From assembly GCA_947044405.1 (NCBI GenBank), contig CAMRHE010000054.1, positions 4,665,501 to 4,729,500 on the forward strand: 64,000 nucleotides of DNA, given 5' to 3'. This stretch comes from Leptodactylus fallax (taxonomy: Eukaryota; Chordata; Amphibia; Anura; Leptodactylidae). The translations under genes and the position numbers were made by a program. Shown piece by piece: positions 23,022 through 33,939 of this stretch (positions are counted from its first letter, which is position 1; every line of letters begins with the position of its first letter). The notes under the pieces are model-generated. The model was not told the DNA's origin, did no database searches, and saw only the letters and a program-made list of their open reading frames with translations.

Positions 23022-23679
23022 AATGCATAAGGGCAAAGCAGAGTGCACTGTAGATATGTGCAAACTGCCTCAGTAGTTTAGAGCGTCTAATATACAGCCC
23101 GGCCGGCCGTGATGAATGACCGCAAATGCCGGCGCGCACAGCCTAGCTTGATATACGCTAAGCCACACCCCTTAGCAGTCCACGTCATCGGGGGTGCGCC
23201 CAATCACCAAGCGCCAACACCCAGAAGATCCGGACAATGCTGTAAGAAAGGAACGCCCACAGAAGGCGTTCCCTAAGAGCTTAGATAGACGCATTAACGC
23301 GTCCATGATAACATCCGGATCTAAACATTGTGGTAAAAATACAAATCGGGCCACAGAGATACAAGACACCATGAGAGATACCAAATGACACCAGTAAGAG
23401 ACCAAAAACGGGCTATAACGATAACAGCATGAGTAAATATGGCTCAAAGCAAAAGAACCACAATATAGACTTAATAGGAGAAATAACGCACACAAAAGGA
23501 AAAAAAATATCCCAGCAGAATGGAATTATCAATGGAGATGACATATATAAAAGAAATAAATAAACGGAGATGGAAGGGAGGAGAAAAACATATAGTTTAA
23601 AATTTATAAGAGGGGATAAGGCTTTATAAGATGGCACTAACCAGACAACATGGATAAGGAAGAAAAAAGGGATATGAAA

Positions 23680-24192
23680 CTAACCAGTGAAAGATGAATA
23701 AGATATAAATTCATTAAGGCCCTTAGGATAAACTGTGTCAAACAAAAAAATCCAACGTGCCTCCCTCTGGAGCACTTTCCTGTCATAATCCCCTCCCCTG
23801 GGGGACCGCACCACCATTTCAATGCCCTGGAAACTAAGATGCTTAGCATCACCGCCATGTTTCTCCCGTATGTGTCTGGACACGGATGTATCTTCTTCTC
23901 TAGCTATGTCGTTGATGTGTTCCCTTATCCTCCTGCGGAACACCCGGATAGTTTTACCAACATACTGGAGTCCGCAGGAGCAAGTGATAAGATACACGAC
24001 ACCGCTAGTCTTACAGTTAATAAAATGGTTCACCTTAAAAGTTATGCCAGAAGCTACACTCAGGAGTTCATTTCCTCTTTTTATGAACATACACGATTTG
24101 CATGATCCACAGGGAAAATTTCCATTCAGATTTCGTTGCATCTGATGTAACCACATAATTCCAGGGGTACTAGAAAAATGGCTATGTACCAA
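23680..24192 (-). CDS. PLE GIY-YIG endonuclease domain, partial
   Basis: A 170-residue open frame forming the C-terminal part of a Penelope-like protein. It begins in the linker, contains the Cys pair FPCGSCKSC, then the nuclease core GVVYLITCSCGLQYVGKT (the two GIY-YIG strands), the Arg helix RRRIREHIND, and the conserved ending REARWIFLFDTVYPKGLNE with the catalytic Glu. The nuclease nicks target DNA to prime reverse transcription. The start listed is internal: the upstream reverse transcriptase is cut off at about 24200 by the LINE. The domain itself has no breaks. Confidence 0.88.
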   Translation of the reverse strand: MVHSHFSSTPGIMWLHQMQRNLNGNFPCGSCKSCMFIKRGNELLSVASGITFKVNHFINCKTSGVVYLITCSCGLQYVGKTIRVFRRRIREHINDIAREEDTSVSRHIREKHGGDAKHLSFQGIEMVVRSPRGGDYDRKVLQREARWIFLFDTVYPKGLNEFISYSSFTG

Positions 24193-24206
24193 TTTGTCAC
24201 GTAAAT

Positions 24207-26760
24207 TGATAATAATAATAATAATAATAATAATAGTCCTTTAATAGTCCCACAATGGGGAAATTCAGTGTGTTACAGCAGCAAAGATAAGCAGATACAA
24301 ATACAAATACAACATGTACAGTAATGTTCCAAGGTAAGAGGCATTACATTGATAGTAGACAGACAGATAGGAATTAGCAGAGGGGGGGGGGGATTTAACA
24401 GGCAGAGAGATATTTCAGTTCTCTGTGTGTAATGATCTCCGCTTAGGTCGGTGTTGGTTGTACAGCCTAACCGCGGTGGGGAGGAAAGACTTCCGATAGC
24501 GCTCCTTCTCACACCTAGGGTGGAGCAGTCGGTCACTGACAGTACTGCCCAGCGCGATCACAGTCTCATGCATGGGATGGGACTTCTTCTTCTGCATAGA
24601 GCTCACCACGGACAGTATCCTTTTGTCACCCACCACCTGCACTGGGTCCAGTGGGCTCCCCAGGACAGAGCTGGCCCTTCTAATCAGCTTGTCAAGTTTA
24701 TTTCTGTCCCTGGTTGATATACTGCTCCCCCAGCAGGCCACTCCAAAGAAGATGGCTGATGCCACTACCGAGTTGAAGAAAGTTCTAAGAAGTGCCCCTG
24801 GATTCCAAAGGCTCTCAGCTTCCTAAGCAGGTAGAGCCTGCTGTGGCCCTTCCTGTACAGGGCCTCCATATGATCTGCCCAGTTCAGCTTATTATTAAGG
24901 AGCAAACCCAGGTACTTATAGGTGTTCACAATCTCGATGCCCGTCCCCAGGATGTCCACTGGTTTAGGAGGGCATCTGCCTTTACGGAAGTCCACCACCA
25001 TCTCCTTGGTCTTCCCCGCGTTAATCTTCAGGTGGTTCCGGTGGCACCAGTCCACAAAATCCCGGTTCAGTTCTCTGTACTCCCTGTCATCTTCGTCTGT
25101 GATGAGACCCACTATTGCAGAGTCGTCAGAATACTTCTGTAGGTAGCAACTAGATGAGTTGCACCTAAAATCTGCAGTGTACAGTGTGAAGAGGAAAGGG
25201 GCGAGAACCGTACCCTGAGGTGCCCCCATATTACAGATCACGGTACCTGACACACAGTCTTGGGCTCTCACGTATTGAGGTCGATTTGTGAGGTAGTCTA
25301 GGATCCAGTTGGAGAGGTGGTGGTCCACTCCAGCAAGGCCCAGCTTGTCCCTCAATAACCTGGGCTGTATGGTGTTAAAAGCACTGGAGAAATCAAAGAA
25401 CATTATTCTCACCGTGTTCCCTGGTTTCTCCAGGTGAGACAGAGCCCTGTGCAGAAGATGGATGATGGCATCATCTACCCCAATGCCCGGCCGATAAGCA
25501 AACTGGAGGGGGTCCATAGCGGGGCTCACTAGAGGGCGGAGATGTGTGAGAACCAATCTCTCTAAGATCTTCATCAGGTGGGATGTCAGTGCTACAGGTC
25601 TGTAGTCGTTGAGGTCCATAGGGTGAGGTTTCTTTGGAACTGGTACCACACAAGAAGATTTCCATAATTTAGGGGCTATTTCCTGCCTCAGGCTCATATT
25701 ATACATATATGTAATTATACCACACAGCTGGTCCCCACAAGTCTTAATTAGCCTTGCACTGATGTCGTCTGGCCCTGCGGCTTTCCTCGCCTTGATCTTT
25801 TTCATCTCCTTCCTCACCTGGGCCCGTGTGAAGGTTAGACTGTGGTCAGATAAAGACGGATTTCTGGATTTACTGGTCTGTTGGGAAGTAGCCGCATGGG
25901 GTGAAGTCATTGTGGTGGGGGGAGCTGAAGGACATACTGGGGTGGGAGGAGCTGGTGTGTGATCAAATCTGTTGAAGAATAGGTTTAGTTCATTAAGCCA
26001 ATTAACATCTGCCTCAATCTGGCAGACAGACTGTTTATGACCCGAAATTGACCCCCCCTTATGTCTTTTCTTTCCATTTGCTTTTCCATTTTTTCCTTAT
26101 AACTGGCTTTTCCCTGCCTGATTTGATGCCTCAGCTCCTTTTGTACTTCCCTCAACCCCTCCTTATCTCTTGTCCTGAATGCCATCTTTTTCTCCTTAAG
26201 TAGTGTTTTTATATCAGAGTTAATCCATGGTTTGTTGTTGGAGAAGCACCTCACCACTTTTGTGGGTACTGTGTTGTCCACACAAAAATTAATGTAGTCC
26301 GTTATGCAGTGTGTGAGTCCTTCTATATCTTCTCCATAAGAATCCTGCAGAGCTTCCCATGCGGTTGTGTCAAAACAATCCCTCAGAGCCTCATCACTCT
26401 CCTCGGACCATATCCAAACTGTGCGGGTGACAGCTGGTTCTCTACGTACAAGTGGCTTGTACACAGGTCGGAGATGCACTAGGTTGTGATCCGATCTTCC
26501 CAGGGGTGGTAGGGCTGATGAGTTATATGCCTCCCTCGCGTTGGCAAAGAACAAGTCCAGTGTTTTGTTGTCTCTTGTGTGGCAGGTTACATACTGTGTG
26601 AAACTGGGCAGTGTGGATGATGGGGAGGCATGGTTGAAATCACCTGACACAAGAAAGAGAGCCTGGGGATGTTTCAACTGTAAATGGCTCAGCGTGGCTT
26701 GTAGGACCTCGCAGGCAGCGTCAGCTTTCGCAGAGGGGGGGACATATGCAGCTATCACGA
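24207..26760 (-). mobile_element. L2/CR1-like LINE, 5' truncated
   Basis: A non-LTR retrotransposon on the minus strand. It ends in an (ATT)n tail (24207-24236) preceded by AATTTCCCCATTGTGGGAC, the style of L2 3' ends in fishes and amphibians. The 5' part is missing: it begins within the endonuclease domain at 26760, exactly where a Tc1-A fragment ends. The 3' end abuts the PLE. No target duplication is evident. Confidence 0.85.
24415..26758 (-). pseudogene. L2-like ORF2: endonuclease and reverse transcriptase, broken
   Basis: Three frames in succession. 26758-25985 is the C-terminal half of an APE-type endonuclease, with SGDFNHAS and RSDHNLVHL. 25910-24765 is reverse transcriptase: KARKAAGPDDI, NDYRPVALTS, MFFDFSSAFNTIQP with the first catalytic Asp, GAPQGTVLAPFLF, and YSDDSAIVG, a variant of the YxDD box. 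24765-24415 is the C-terminal tail CWGSSIS to RPKRRSLH. Frame changes lie near 25950 and 24800; the second is a one-base loss in a G run. With full coding length the protein would have run about 900-1000 residues. This copy is inactive. Confidence 0.9.
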
Positions 26761-27543
26761 GGTCAAATAGCCCTTACACAGTCTGGAGGTGTGTTTGGGG
26801 TCATTGTCCTGTTGAAAAATAAATGATGGTCCAACTAAATGCAAACCGGATGGAATAGCATGCCGCTGCAAGATGCTGTGGTAACCATGCTGGTTCAGTA
26901 TTCCTTCAATTTTGAATAAATCCCCAACAGTGTTACCAGCAAAGCACCCCCACACCATCACACCTCCTCCTCCATGCTTCACGGTGGGAACCAGGCATGT
27001 AGAGTCCATTCTGCGTGGCACAAAGACACAGTGGTTGGAACCAAAGATCTCAAATTTGGACTCATCAGACCAAAGCACAGATTTCCACAGGTCTAATGTC
27101 CATTCCTTGTGTTCTTTAGCCCAAACAAGTCTCTTCTGCTTGTTGCCCGTCCTTAGCAGTGGTTTCCTAGCAGCTATTTTACCATGAAGGCCTGCTGCAC
27201 ACAGTCTCCTCTTAACAGTTGTTGTAGAGATGTGTCTGCTACTAGAACTCTGTGTGGCATTGACCTGGTCTCTAATCTGAGCTGCTGTTAACCTGCGATT
27301 TCTGAGGCTGGTGACTCGGATGAACTTATCCTCCGCAGCAGAGGTGACTCTTGGTCTTCCTTTCCTGGGGCGGTCCTCATGTGAGCCAGTTTCTTTGTAG
27401 CGCTTGATGGTTTTGGCCACTGCACTTGGGGACACTTTCAAAGTTTTCCCAATTTTTCGGACTGACTGACCTTCATTTCTTAAAGTAATGATGGCCACTC
27501 GTTTTTCTTTACTTAGCTGCTTTTTTTCTTGCCATAATACAAA
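26761..27543 (-). pseudogene. Tc1-A transposase, truncated
   Basis: From about 27543 an open frame gives the complete N-terminal DNA-binding part (KQLSKEKRVAIITLRNEG, KGRPRVTSAAEDK) and the catalytic Asp motifs VLWSDESKFEIFG and QQDNDPKHTS. It then ends at the junction with the LINE, so the Glu is absent. One extra A in the run after the original ATG puts the normal start out of frame. A four-residue deletion lies after VFVPRR. This is the least decayed N-terminal half of the three A copies. Confidence 0.92.
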
Positions 27544-27949
27544 TTCTAACACTCCATTCAGTAGGACTATCAGCTGTGTATCCACCTGACTTCTGAACAA
27601 CACAACTGATGGTCCCAACCCCATTTACAAGGCAAGAAATCCCACTTAGTAAACCTGACAGAGCACACCTGTGAAGTGAAAACCATTTCAGGTGACTACC
27701 TCTTGAAGCTCATCAAGAGAATGCCAAGAGTGTGCAAAGCAGTAATCAAAGCAAAAGGTGGCTACTTTGAAGAACCTAGAATATAAGACATATTTTCAGT
27801 TGTTTCACACTTTTTTGTTAAGTATATAATTCCACATGTGTTAATTCATAGTTTTGATGCCTTCAGTGTGAATCTACAATTTTTATAGCCATGAAAATAC
27901 AGAAAACTCTTGGAATGATAAGGTGTGTCCAAACTTTTGGTCTGTACTG
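26761..27949 (-). mobile_element. Tc1/mariner family A, copy 2, truncated
   Basis: The element starts at CAGTACAGACC (27949, minus strand) next to TA and is cut off at 26761, directly at the LINE, so the second inverted repeat and the 3' coding end are lost. It sits against the inverted PLE terminus at 27952. Confidence 0.93.
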
Positions 27950-28082
27950 TATATATATACTTTTAGTGGATATTAATAAAAGTTATTTTTTAGTGTACTA
28001 AAAATTATATTATTTTTGGATTTATTCTATGGTGTTGGTTCACATACGCTGTTAGCAGATATATATCTTTAGTGGTTAAATC

Positions 28083-28333
28083 CCTGTCTCTTGGATACAA
28101 TCAGAATGTGGGGCCCCCGCTCCCCCCGGGTTCTTGCCCCGGGAAGCGCGACAAAATAAAATTTTTCCCAATACGCCCCCCCCCCGATCCCGCGCGCGCC
28201 CCCCCCCCCCCCCCTCCCCATCCCCCTTTTTTTTTTTGAAAAGAGAGAGGGCCCGGACACACACAAAAAAGGCCGGGGCCCCGGCCCCCCCTTCCCCGCC
28301 CCGGCACCCACATCTTTAAAAAAAAAAAAAACC
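28083..28333. other. Homopolymer-rich low-complexity block, probable assembly fault
   Basis: The block is made of long C, G, A and T runs (C16 near 28200, T11 near 28230, A13 near 28320), CGCGCGCG and GGGCCCCGG. Both sides are ordinary AT-rich DNA. It has no repeat structure and looks like low-quality consensus. The Gly/Pro-rich frames on both strands here are not genes. Confidence 0.6.
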
Positions 28334-28790
28334 ATGGTGGATATTTGCAATTATGTTGGAGAAGTATATTTTAGGGACATACTCTCTTCTTCTGTCTATA
28401 TGTGACCACACCCTACCTACAGTCCACAACCAAAGGGTGACATGCCAGTTCAATAGACACATGACTTTTCCCCAGCTATCACATTTAACTCCTATTTCTC
28501 ACTCCCCCAACACTTGTTCACTTATTCCTACCAATATCTACCTTCTTGTCCTAGAATGCTGAGCAAAATGAAGCTTAACTGAACAAACACAGTCCAGACA
28601 TGTCATATACAGGCTCATAAAAACAGAGTGGGCTATTTAAGAATTTGCATGATTCTTTCTCTAGCAACATCAGTAAGTACACTACATCACAAAACAAAAA
28701 CTCTGAGGATAGGGAAAATGCTCGTGGTCTTCAAAATGACAGTTTAAACTCATTACCCGCACAGTATGCAACTTCCCCTGTCACAATCCC
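28334..28790. other. Spacer, no gene seen
   Basis: Nothing recognised beyond ordinary AT-rich sequence. Confidence 0.45.
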
Positions 28791-30420
28791 TAGTCCAGAG
28801 ATGTGAAGAATATCGCCTTGCCAAGCCTCTTGGCGTACCCGCGATCACTCTTCTAAACTTCCACTCACAACCTGTGAGCAGACCGAGTTCGTAGGATACA
28901 ATAAAACGAGTGGTATAAATTTTATATATTTAATAACCCAAGTGGGCGGTACCAATTAATAGCATATACAGAAATATACAATATTAATATGATCAAGCAT
29001 AAACATAACAGCAAAAGTGCGATGATACAGCACAAAAACAAAAATGGGAATAAAGTAAAGAATAATACCTGAGCCCCCATCTGCTCTTAGCTGTCTCTCT
29101 TTCAGGCTCCACACAAAGACAAAAGAAAAACTCACCCACCTCAGTGTCAGACCCTCTCCAGCCCCACCCTTCACCTCCCCCCCAGACAGCCCTCTCCTCA
29201 CGAAAAGAGGAATCTATGCTGGTTAGAAGGAAAGATGGGTGCCTTCCTAGGTGCGGGGAGGGGGTGGGTGAAGTTAAGGTCACCGGACCACTATATCCCA
29301 TCGCCATCTGGCCAGGGATAAAAACCAGTGAGGCATAGCGTCCAGCGGCGTAGACTCAACTTAAGCACCACATTCCAACAAGTGGGGGAAGGACTGACAT
29401 GAGCAAGTAAAACACACTTCCAAGAAAGATATAAAACTGAGGGTCGGTTCATCACAAGAGAGTTTGTGACGGGCAGGGTTCTCAAATACCTCCAACTACC
29501 AGTGCATGTTTTCAAATAAAGTTGTATACTATTTATTCATCTAAAGCAAAGCATTTAAGAAAACGTTCCCTAATACCCTGAGTCCAATGGGTCTTCACCA
29601 ATCATAGTATTTCCCAATCACCTACAGCTCATTATCCTCTATGTCTTCCCAGCGCCTTCCTATTGCTGATCGACAAGGAATAGAACGACAGCACAGAACT
29701 GTCAGACAACCGCAGTCATAAACTGAAATGCGATAAACCATGGGACTGATTGAATTAAGATATATACGTCCTGAAGGAGTTCTGACAAGGGTTACTGTAA
29801 AAATATACTGTTCACAGTAACTCATCCAGCTTCAAAATCTTGCCTAATTCTAGGCTTTGTGCCAAATAGGAAATACACGTGTACCTTACTATTGTCACTG
29901 GGAAATGTGCTTTAAGCGATTCACTAGATATAAGTAACAGATTAGAGATGTCACTTAAGTGCTTTTAAGAAAATTTCCCATCCAATCAGAACAGACCAAA
30001 CCAGACCCCTTCCTCTCATTCATACACTTTGACAAATAACATATAACAACCCCTCGACTTCTGAAATACAGTAGAACTGCGAGTGCTCCAGGCCAGACTC
30101 TTTAGAAAAGAGGAAAAAAAACTAATTCACAAACTCTCAAACCCTTGAGACACAGTAACACAGACATATACAGTAGCAGAGAAGGAAACTCTAGAAAGAG
30201 AGACACTCTTACTAACCTCTGAGGAGTTCCCGATATTATCAGACAGGGTAGGAATTCAGGGTATCTCAGCAGTGCCTCCAAATACTCTTAGGGTTTTTGA
30301 TTTGTCCCAACTAATTCTAGAGTTTCTTACGCTAACAGAGCTGAGAAACACATAAACTGGTAGGTTTCAAAGAAGCTCTGGGGGGTGGGGGGTGATCACC
30401 CCAGGCTAAGTTTATTATAC
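28791..30420 (-). other. LTR-like region, not resolved
   Basis: The layout of 28797-29100 resembles the LTR of the elements at 54-62 kb read on the minus strand. TGTCACAATCC near 28795 is followed by ATAAATTTTATATATTTAATAAC then GTGGGCGGTA, compared with AAATTTTATATATTTATTAAC then ATGGGTCGGTA at 59240-59280. There are pyrimidine-rich tracts at 29150-29190. A diverged direct repeat (CTAGAGTTTCTTACGCTAACA near 30321 and CTAGAGTCTCTTGTGCTAACA near 30848) lies at the far side. I found no coding domain and cannot set ends. Confidence 0.3.
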
Positions 30421-31793
30421 CTCAAAATGAGTAATACATATGTCACGTAAATTACATAAAATTATATATGAACTATATGTGCTATAAGCCGCCTACGTGC
30501 GATTGCTTTGTGGTATAAGGCTACTTCTGCTTTCCAGACTAACATTTCAGAATAACAAATTGCTTAAATTTGTTCTTATTATTTTACAATATCCTATGTC
30601 TAATCCTATTCTTGACTAAAATTGAGACATCCACAAAAGATTAATTTAATTTTATGACTCTAACACAAATTTTCTGTTAAAGTATATAGATATTTTAAAC
30701 ATTATTTCTTTATAAAGTTTTCACAATACAGAAATATAAAAAGTGCATCAGATACATATACAAGTGAAAAAACAATGTCCTTGCGTAGTATGAGCATTGA
30801 AAATGGTATAATGTGCAATCAACAAGAACATATGATGTGGCAGAAACTAGAGTCTCTTGTGCTAACAAGTAATGAGAGCTACAGAAGACTTTTCAAGGGG
30901 GGGTAGGGGATTATTCAGTAAGGGTGGGGTCTGGGTCTGGCTTGCTGGTACCCAAGGGTAGACAGAGAAACCGCAAGAGTAATAAGTGGAAGGTAAATGG
31001 ATAACTGGAGAGTGCCTCTAGAAAACAGCAGTAAAGTCTGAGGAGTACTGGAATGTGTCTCATAGTTACTAAACCTTATAGGTTTGACTAGAATGTGGAT
31101 TCAATTCAGCCATCACACCCTTCATACATCGAACAAACAATATTGTTAGGATCCATTGAGGGATCGTAAAGTATATGGATGTTTTAATGGAAAACTGCTC
31201 AACTCTCCCCTTTAACCAGAGCAGAAAGTCATTGCAAAGTGTATCTCATGGTCTGTTGAAATTGATGGCACAAATAATGACTTTTCCAGGAAGACAGAGT
31301 GCTTAGGGTCCAAATGCTGGTTCCAATCATGCGATCCAGGGACAGAATCACCCTGAAACCCCTAGGTACAGCATTTAAAAACTCTTGGAGGAAGTAAGTA
31401 AAAAACATTCCCTGGAGAACCCTTTTAAGTTGCCACATCTAGCTGATCCCTGGATTAAAATAGTTGGATCTAATCATCTGATTGGCAATGCAGCTTCATT
31501 CTAAGTTTCACATGAGTGTATTACAGATGCATTCCTGCAGCATATTACAATCACATCTTAGTCTAACTGTAGGTCTAATGACCCAAACTCACATTATCAT
31601 ATGGAAATTTAGTGCTGTTAGTTAAGGTCATTAGACCCATGGTTGTAATAGGGGAGCCACTGTGCACTCATAATGCTCTTGGGTAAACCTTGTTTAAGAG
31701 TTGTGTAGTTGGGGCAACCTCTTCAAAATTTCACTCTGAAAATCATAAACCCTTTTATTGTAGCAAATATTAGTGGACATCAGTAAAATGGCA

Positions 31794-31797
<4 letters not shown>
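30421..31797. other. Intergenic or intronic sequence, no gene seen
   Basis: AT-rich. It contains one member of the direct repeat noted in the preceding region (near 30848). The minus-strand frame at 31229-31438 lacks family motifs. Confidence 0.4.
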
Positions 31798-31825
<28 letters not shown>

Positions 31826-31865
31826 ATTTATATAGCGCCAACATATTCTGCAGCACTGTACAATT
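31798..31865. repeat. (ATA)n with conserved repeat tail
   Basis: An (ATA)n run is followed by TTTTTATTTATATAGCGCC and AACATATTCTGCAGCACTGT. This combination is the end of a widespread vertebrate interspersed repeat (SINE- or LINE-like 3' tail). The rest of the element is not recognisable. Confidence 0.55.
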
Positions 31866-32245
31866 TGTAGGGATCATTTGCAACAGTGCTATACTTTTTA
31901 AAATGAATATTTGAATGTCAAAATGTTTTATATTACTTTGCATTATTATACTGTGTTTGTAGTTGTAAATGGAAATAAATGTTATGACTGAAAATTATTG
32001 AAGCTGAAATAACTATGAAGCTGAATGGAATACCAGGATTACTTTTCTATTATCAATAGTGACAGCAGACATTTGGATCTCATGTATCTGGTCATATTAC
32101 TTCATTGTACTGTGTCACATGAAGTTCCTTCAGCTCTGTAGCACAGGGACACTGTTACCCTTATTGCAAACTTAAAAATGGGTGGACATTTTAGTTTTGT
32201 TTTGTTCCTTTTTATTTTTTTTTTATTTTTTATTTGTTTTTAAAG

Positions 32246-32368
32246 ATGACAAAGCCAGGAGTTATCAGACCAAAGGCAGCAAAAGAATACAAGGACGTAA
32301 AATTTTATCCAAACCTGTTCCAGCAATTCTCTATGCCTCCATACAAAAGAGAGTAGCCCTACCTTCAG
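32246..32368 (+). CDS. Candidate internal exon of an unidentified host gene
   Basis: A 40-nt T-rich tract ends in TTTTTAAAG. Then come 123 nt followed by GTAAGT, the consensus 5' splice site, after CAG. In the frame starting with two bases of a split codon the exon is open and reads DKARSYQTKG, then KRIQGRKILSKP, then ASIQKRVALPS. It is symmetric (phase 1-1). The frame starting at its own ATG hits a stop, so the split frame is preferred. Lys/Arg-rich, with no domain I recognise. This is the only segment in the window with both splice sites of high quality and an open frame outside a mobile element. Confidence 0.5.
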
Positions 32369-33470
32369 GTAAGTTTACATTTGGCTCATTATTAATTGTT
32401 TATATAAAAGGCAGAAAGCTAGGTGCATACAGCTACAATTTTATGAAAATGAGCCCATACAGCTTTCAGGTTAGCCATGCACACAGATTCTTTACATCAT
32501 TGGGGTCCCATAGGTTGGTCTTCATGGCAGTTCATATTCTAGGTACCATGTGGTTTATTTAAAATCATCCTTAATTTGGGTCTGAATGTGAGCAGAAAAA
32601 TGGCTATGAAACTTTCTCCCATTTGGGAAAATTTCTTTACCATTATCTTTACCTGGATGGTGTCTTAGCCCAATTTATTTTAAATAGAAATGCCATTTTT
32701 TCCCATAAATAAGCAGTGTGGAGGAGTTTCAGAGTCTGTCTATGTCTGTAGGATGTCTCTTCGCTACAGTTGAGATCATGTCGAGCAACTTCCTGCTCCA
32801 GCGATCAGTGCATCTCCGGTATAGGGTCCTACACAGAGTGATTTGAACCCTTAATTAGGTAGGGATGAAGTTGTGACCTGCCAGCTACTAGCAGAACCAA
32901 CTTCCTGATGCGCTCCACACTAACAAATAGAACTGGACAATGAGTCAAGCTCCAACATGTTTGCAATAACATATCAGTAACTCCAACTACAGCTAACTCC
33001 AGGGGATACCAACTGAAAATGTTTGTCTTTTTCTTTTGCTATACAGTATATGGGGATAGCAGCGAACACAAAGTTAATGTATTGACTGATAACTTGTGCC
33101 ACTATAGAAAATAAAAAAGATAAAAAAGCACAACTCTCCAAATAAGGTCATATTGCTGCAAACTCTTACTCAGCAATTTTAGACATCCTAGAAGACACAA
33201 ACATGTTTTGTATGGGCACCAAGTTCTATTGCATTAATATGTCCAAACATAAAATAATTACCCCCACCCACCAATTTCATGCATGGAAGAATTAGAGGTC
33301 TAATTTTTGGCATAAATATTATTCATTAAACTAACTACCTTAAAACATGGTATAGGAAAATCATGAAAAATGCATTTTTTCCTGTTTTGACCATTTTCTC
33401 TAAAAAATGACCTACAAAATTAATTGATATCTTATATATAAATAAACAGAAAGCTTATGTGCCCCATAAT
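32369..33470. other. Probable intron sequence, no gene seen
   Basis: Nothing beyond the splice donor at its left edge. AT-rich, no repeat end identified. Confidence 0.45.
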
Positions 33471-33545
33471 ATATATACACACAGTTTATATATATATATA
33501 TATATATATACATACACACATATATATATATATTTTTTTTTAATT
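33471..33545. repeat. TA/CA microsatellite and T run
   Basis: TATATA and CACACA runs followed by a T-rich stretch. Confidence 0.9.
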
Positions 33546-33549
33546 TTAA

Positions 33550-33815
33550 TTTTTTTAGATAGTCTTAGTCTAGTTTCGCATCTGTGCTGGAAACTACATG
33601 TCTGACTGAAATCAGCAGACAAAAAAGTTCCGCACAGAGGACTTTTTCTTCTGCCAGTTTTAAAACAACGGATACCTGACAGACCTCCATTATAGTCAAT
33701 GGAGTCTGCAGGGACACGTGTAACTGCTATTACAGCTGTCCGGCCTGTCTGTTGTTCTGGTCCTCTGATGGACCAGAACAATGGATAGGCCAACGTTAGT
33801 GTGAACCTAGCGTAA
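33550..33815. repeat. Probable dispersed repeat
   Basis: A block of balanced composition (TCTTAGTCTAGTTTCGCATC to GTGTGAACCTAGCGTAAG). It has no coding signal and an internal inverted repeat around CTCTGATGG/CCAGAAC. It stands out from its AT-rich flanks and is probably an old transposon-derived repeat. Confidence 0.4.
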
Positions 33816-33939
33816 GAAACAACAAAAATGTTCAACATTTCAAAAGGTTAAATTTTGTTTTGATTGCAAAGGACCAAACCACTCTCTATCATAAAAGGGT
33901 TAATTCACAGTATGAGGATGACTTATTCCCTTCCCACCA

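Larger units (their letters stand above)
22496..28016 (-). mobile_element. Penelope-like element with inverted termini and nested insertions
   Basis: The left end (22496-22560: ATAATATAATTTTTAGTACA, then TTATTAATATCCACTAAAA) recurs in inverted orientation at 27957-28016, and similarity stops at the same point outward on both sides. Inside on the minus strand is a GIY-YIG nuclease (24192-23680) with its 3' region. The PLE reverse transcriptase is missing; in its place lie an L2-like LINE and a truncated Tc1-A. Inverted or tandem terminal copies (pLTRs) are known for PLEs. The boundaries rest on the inverted ends alone, without a visible target duplication. Confidence 0.65.

Noticed and set aside
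28069..28350. Gly/Pro-rich frames on both strands
   Set aside because: They lie in homopolymer-rich low-complexity sequence that looks like an assembly problem.
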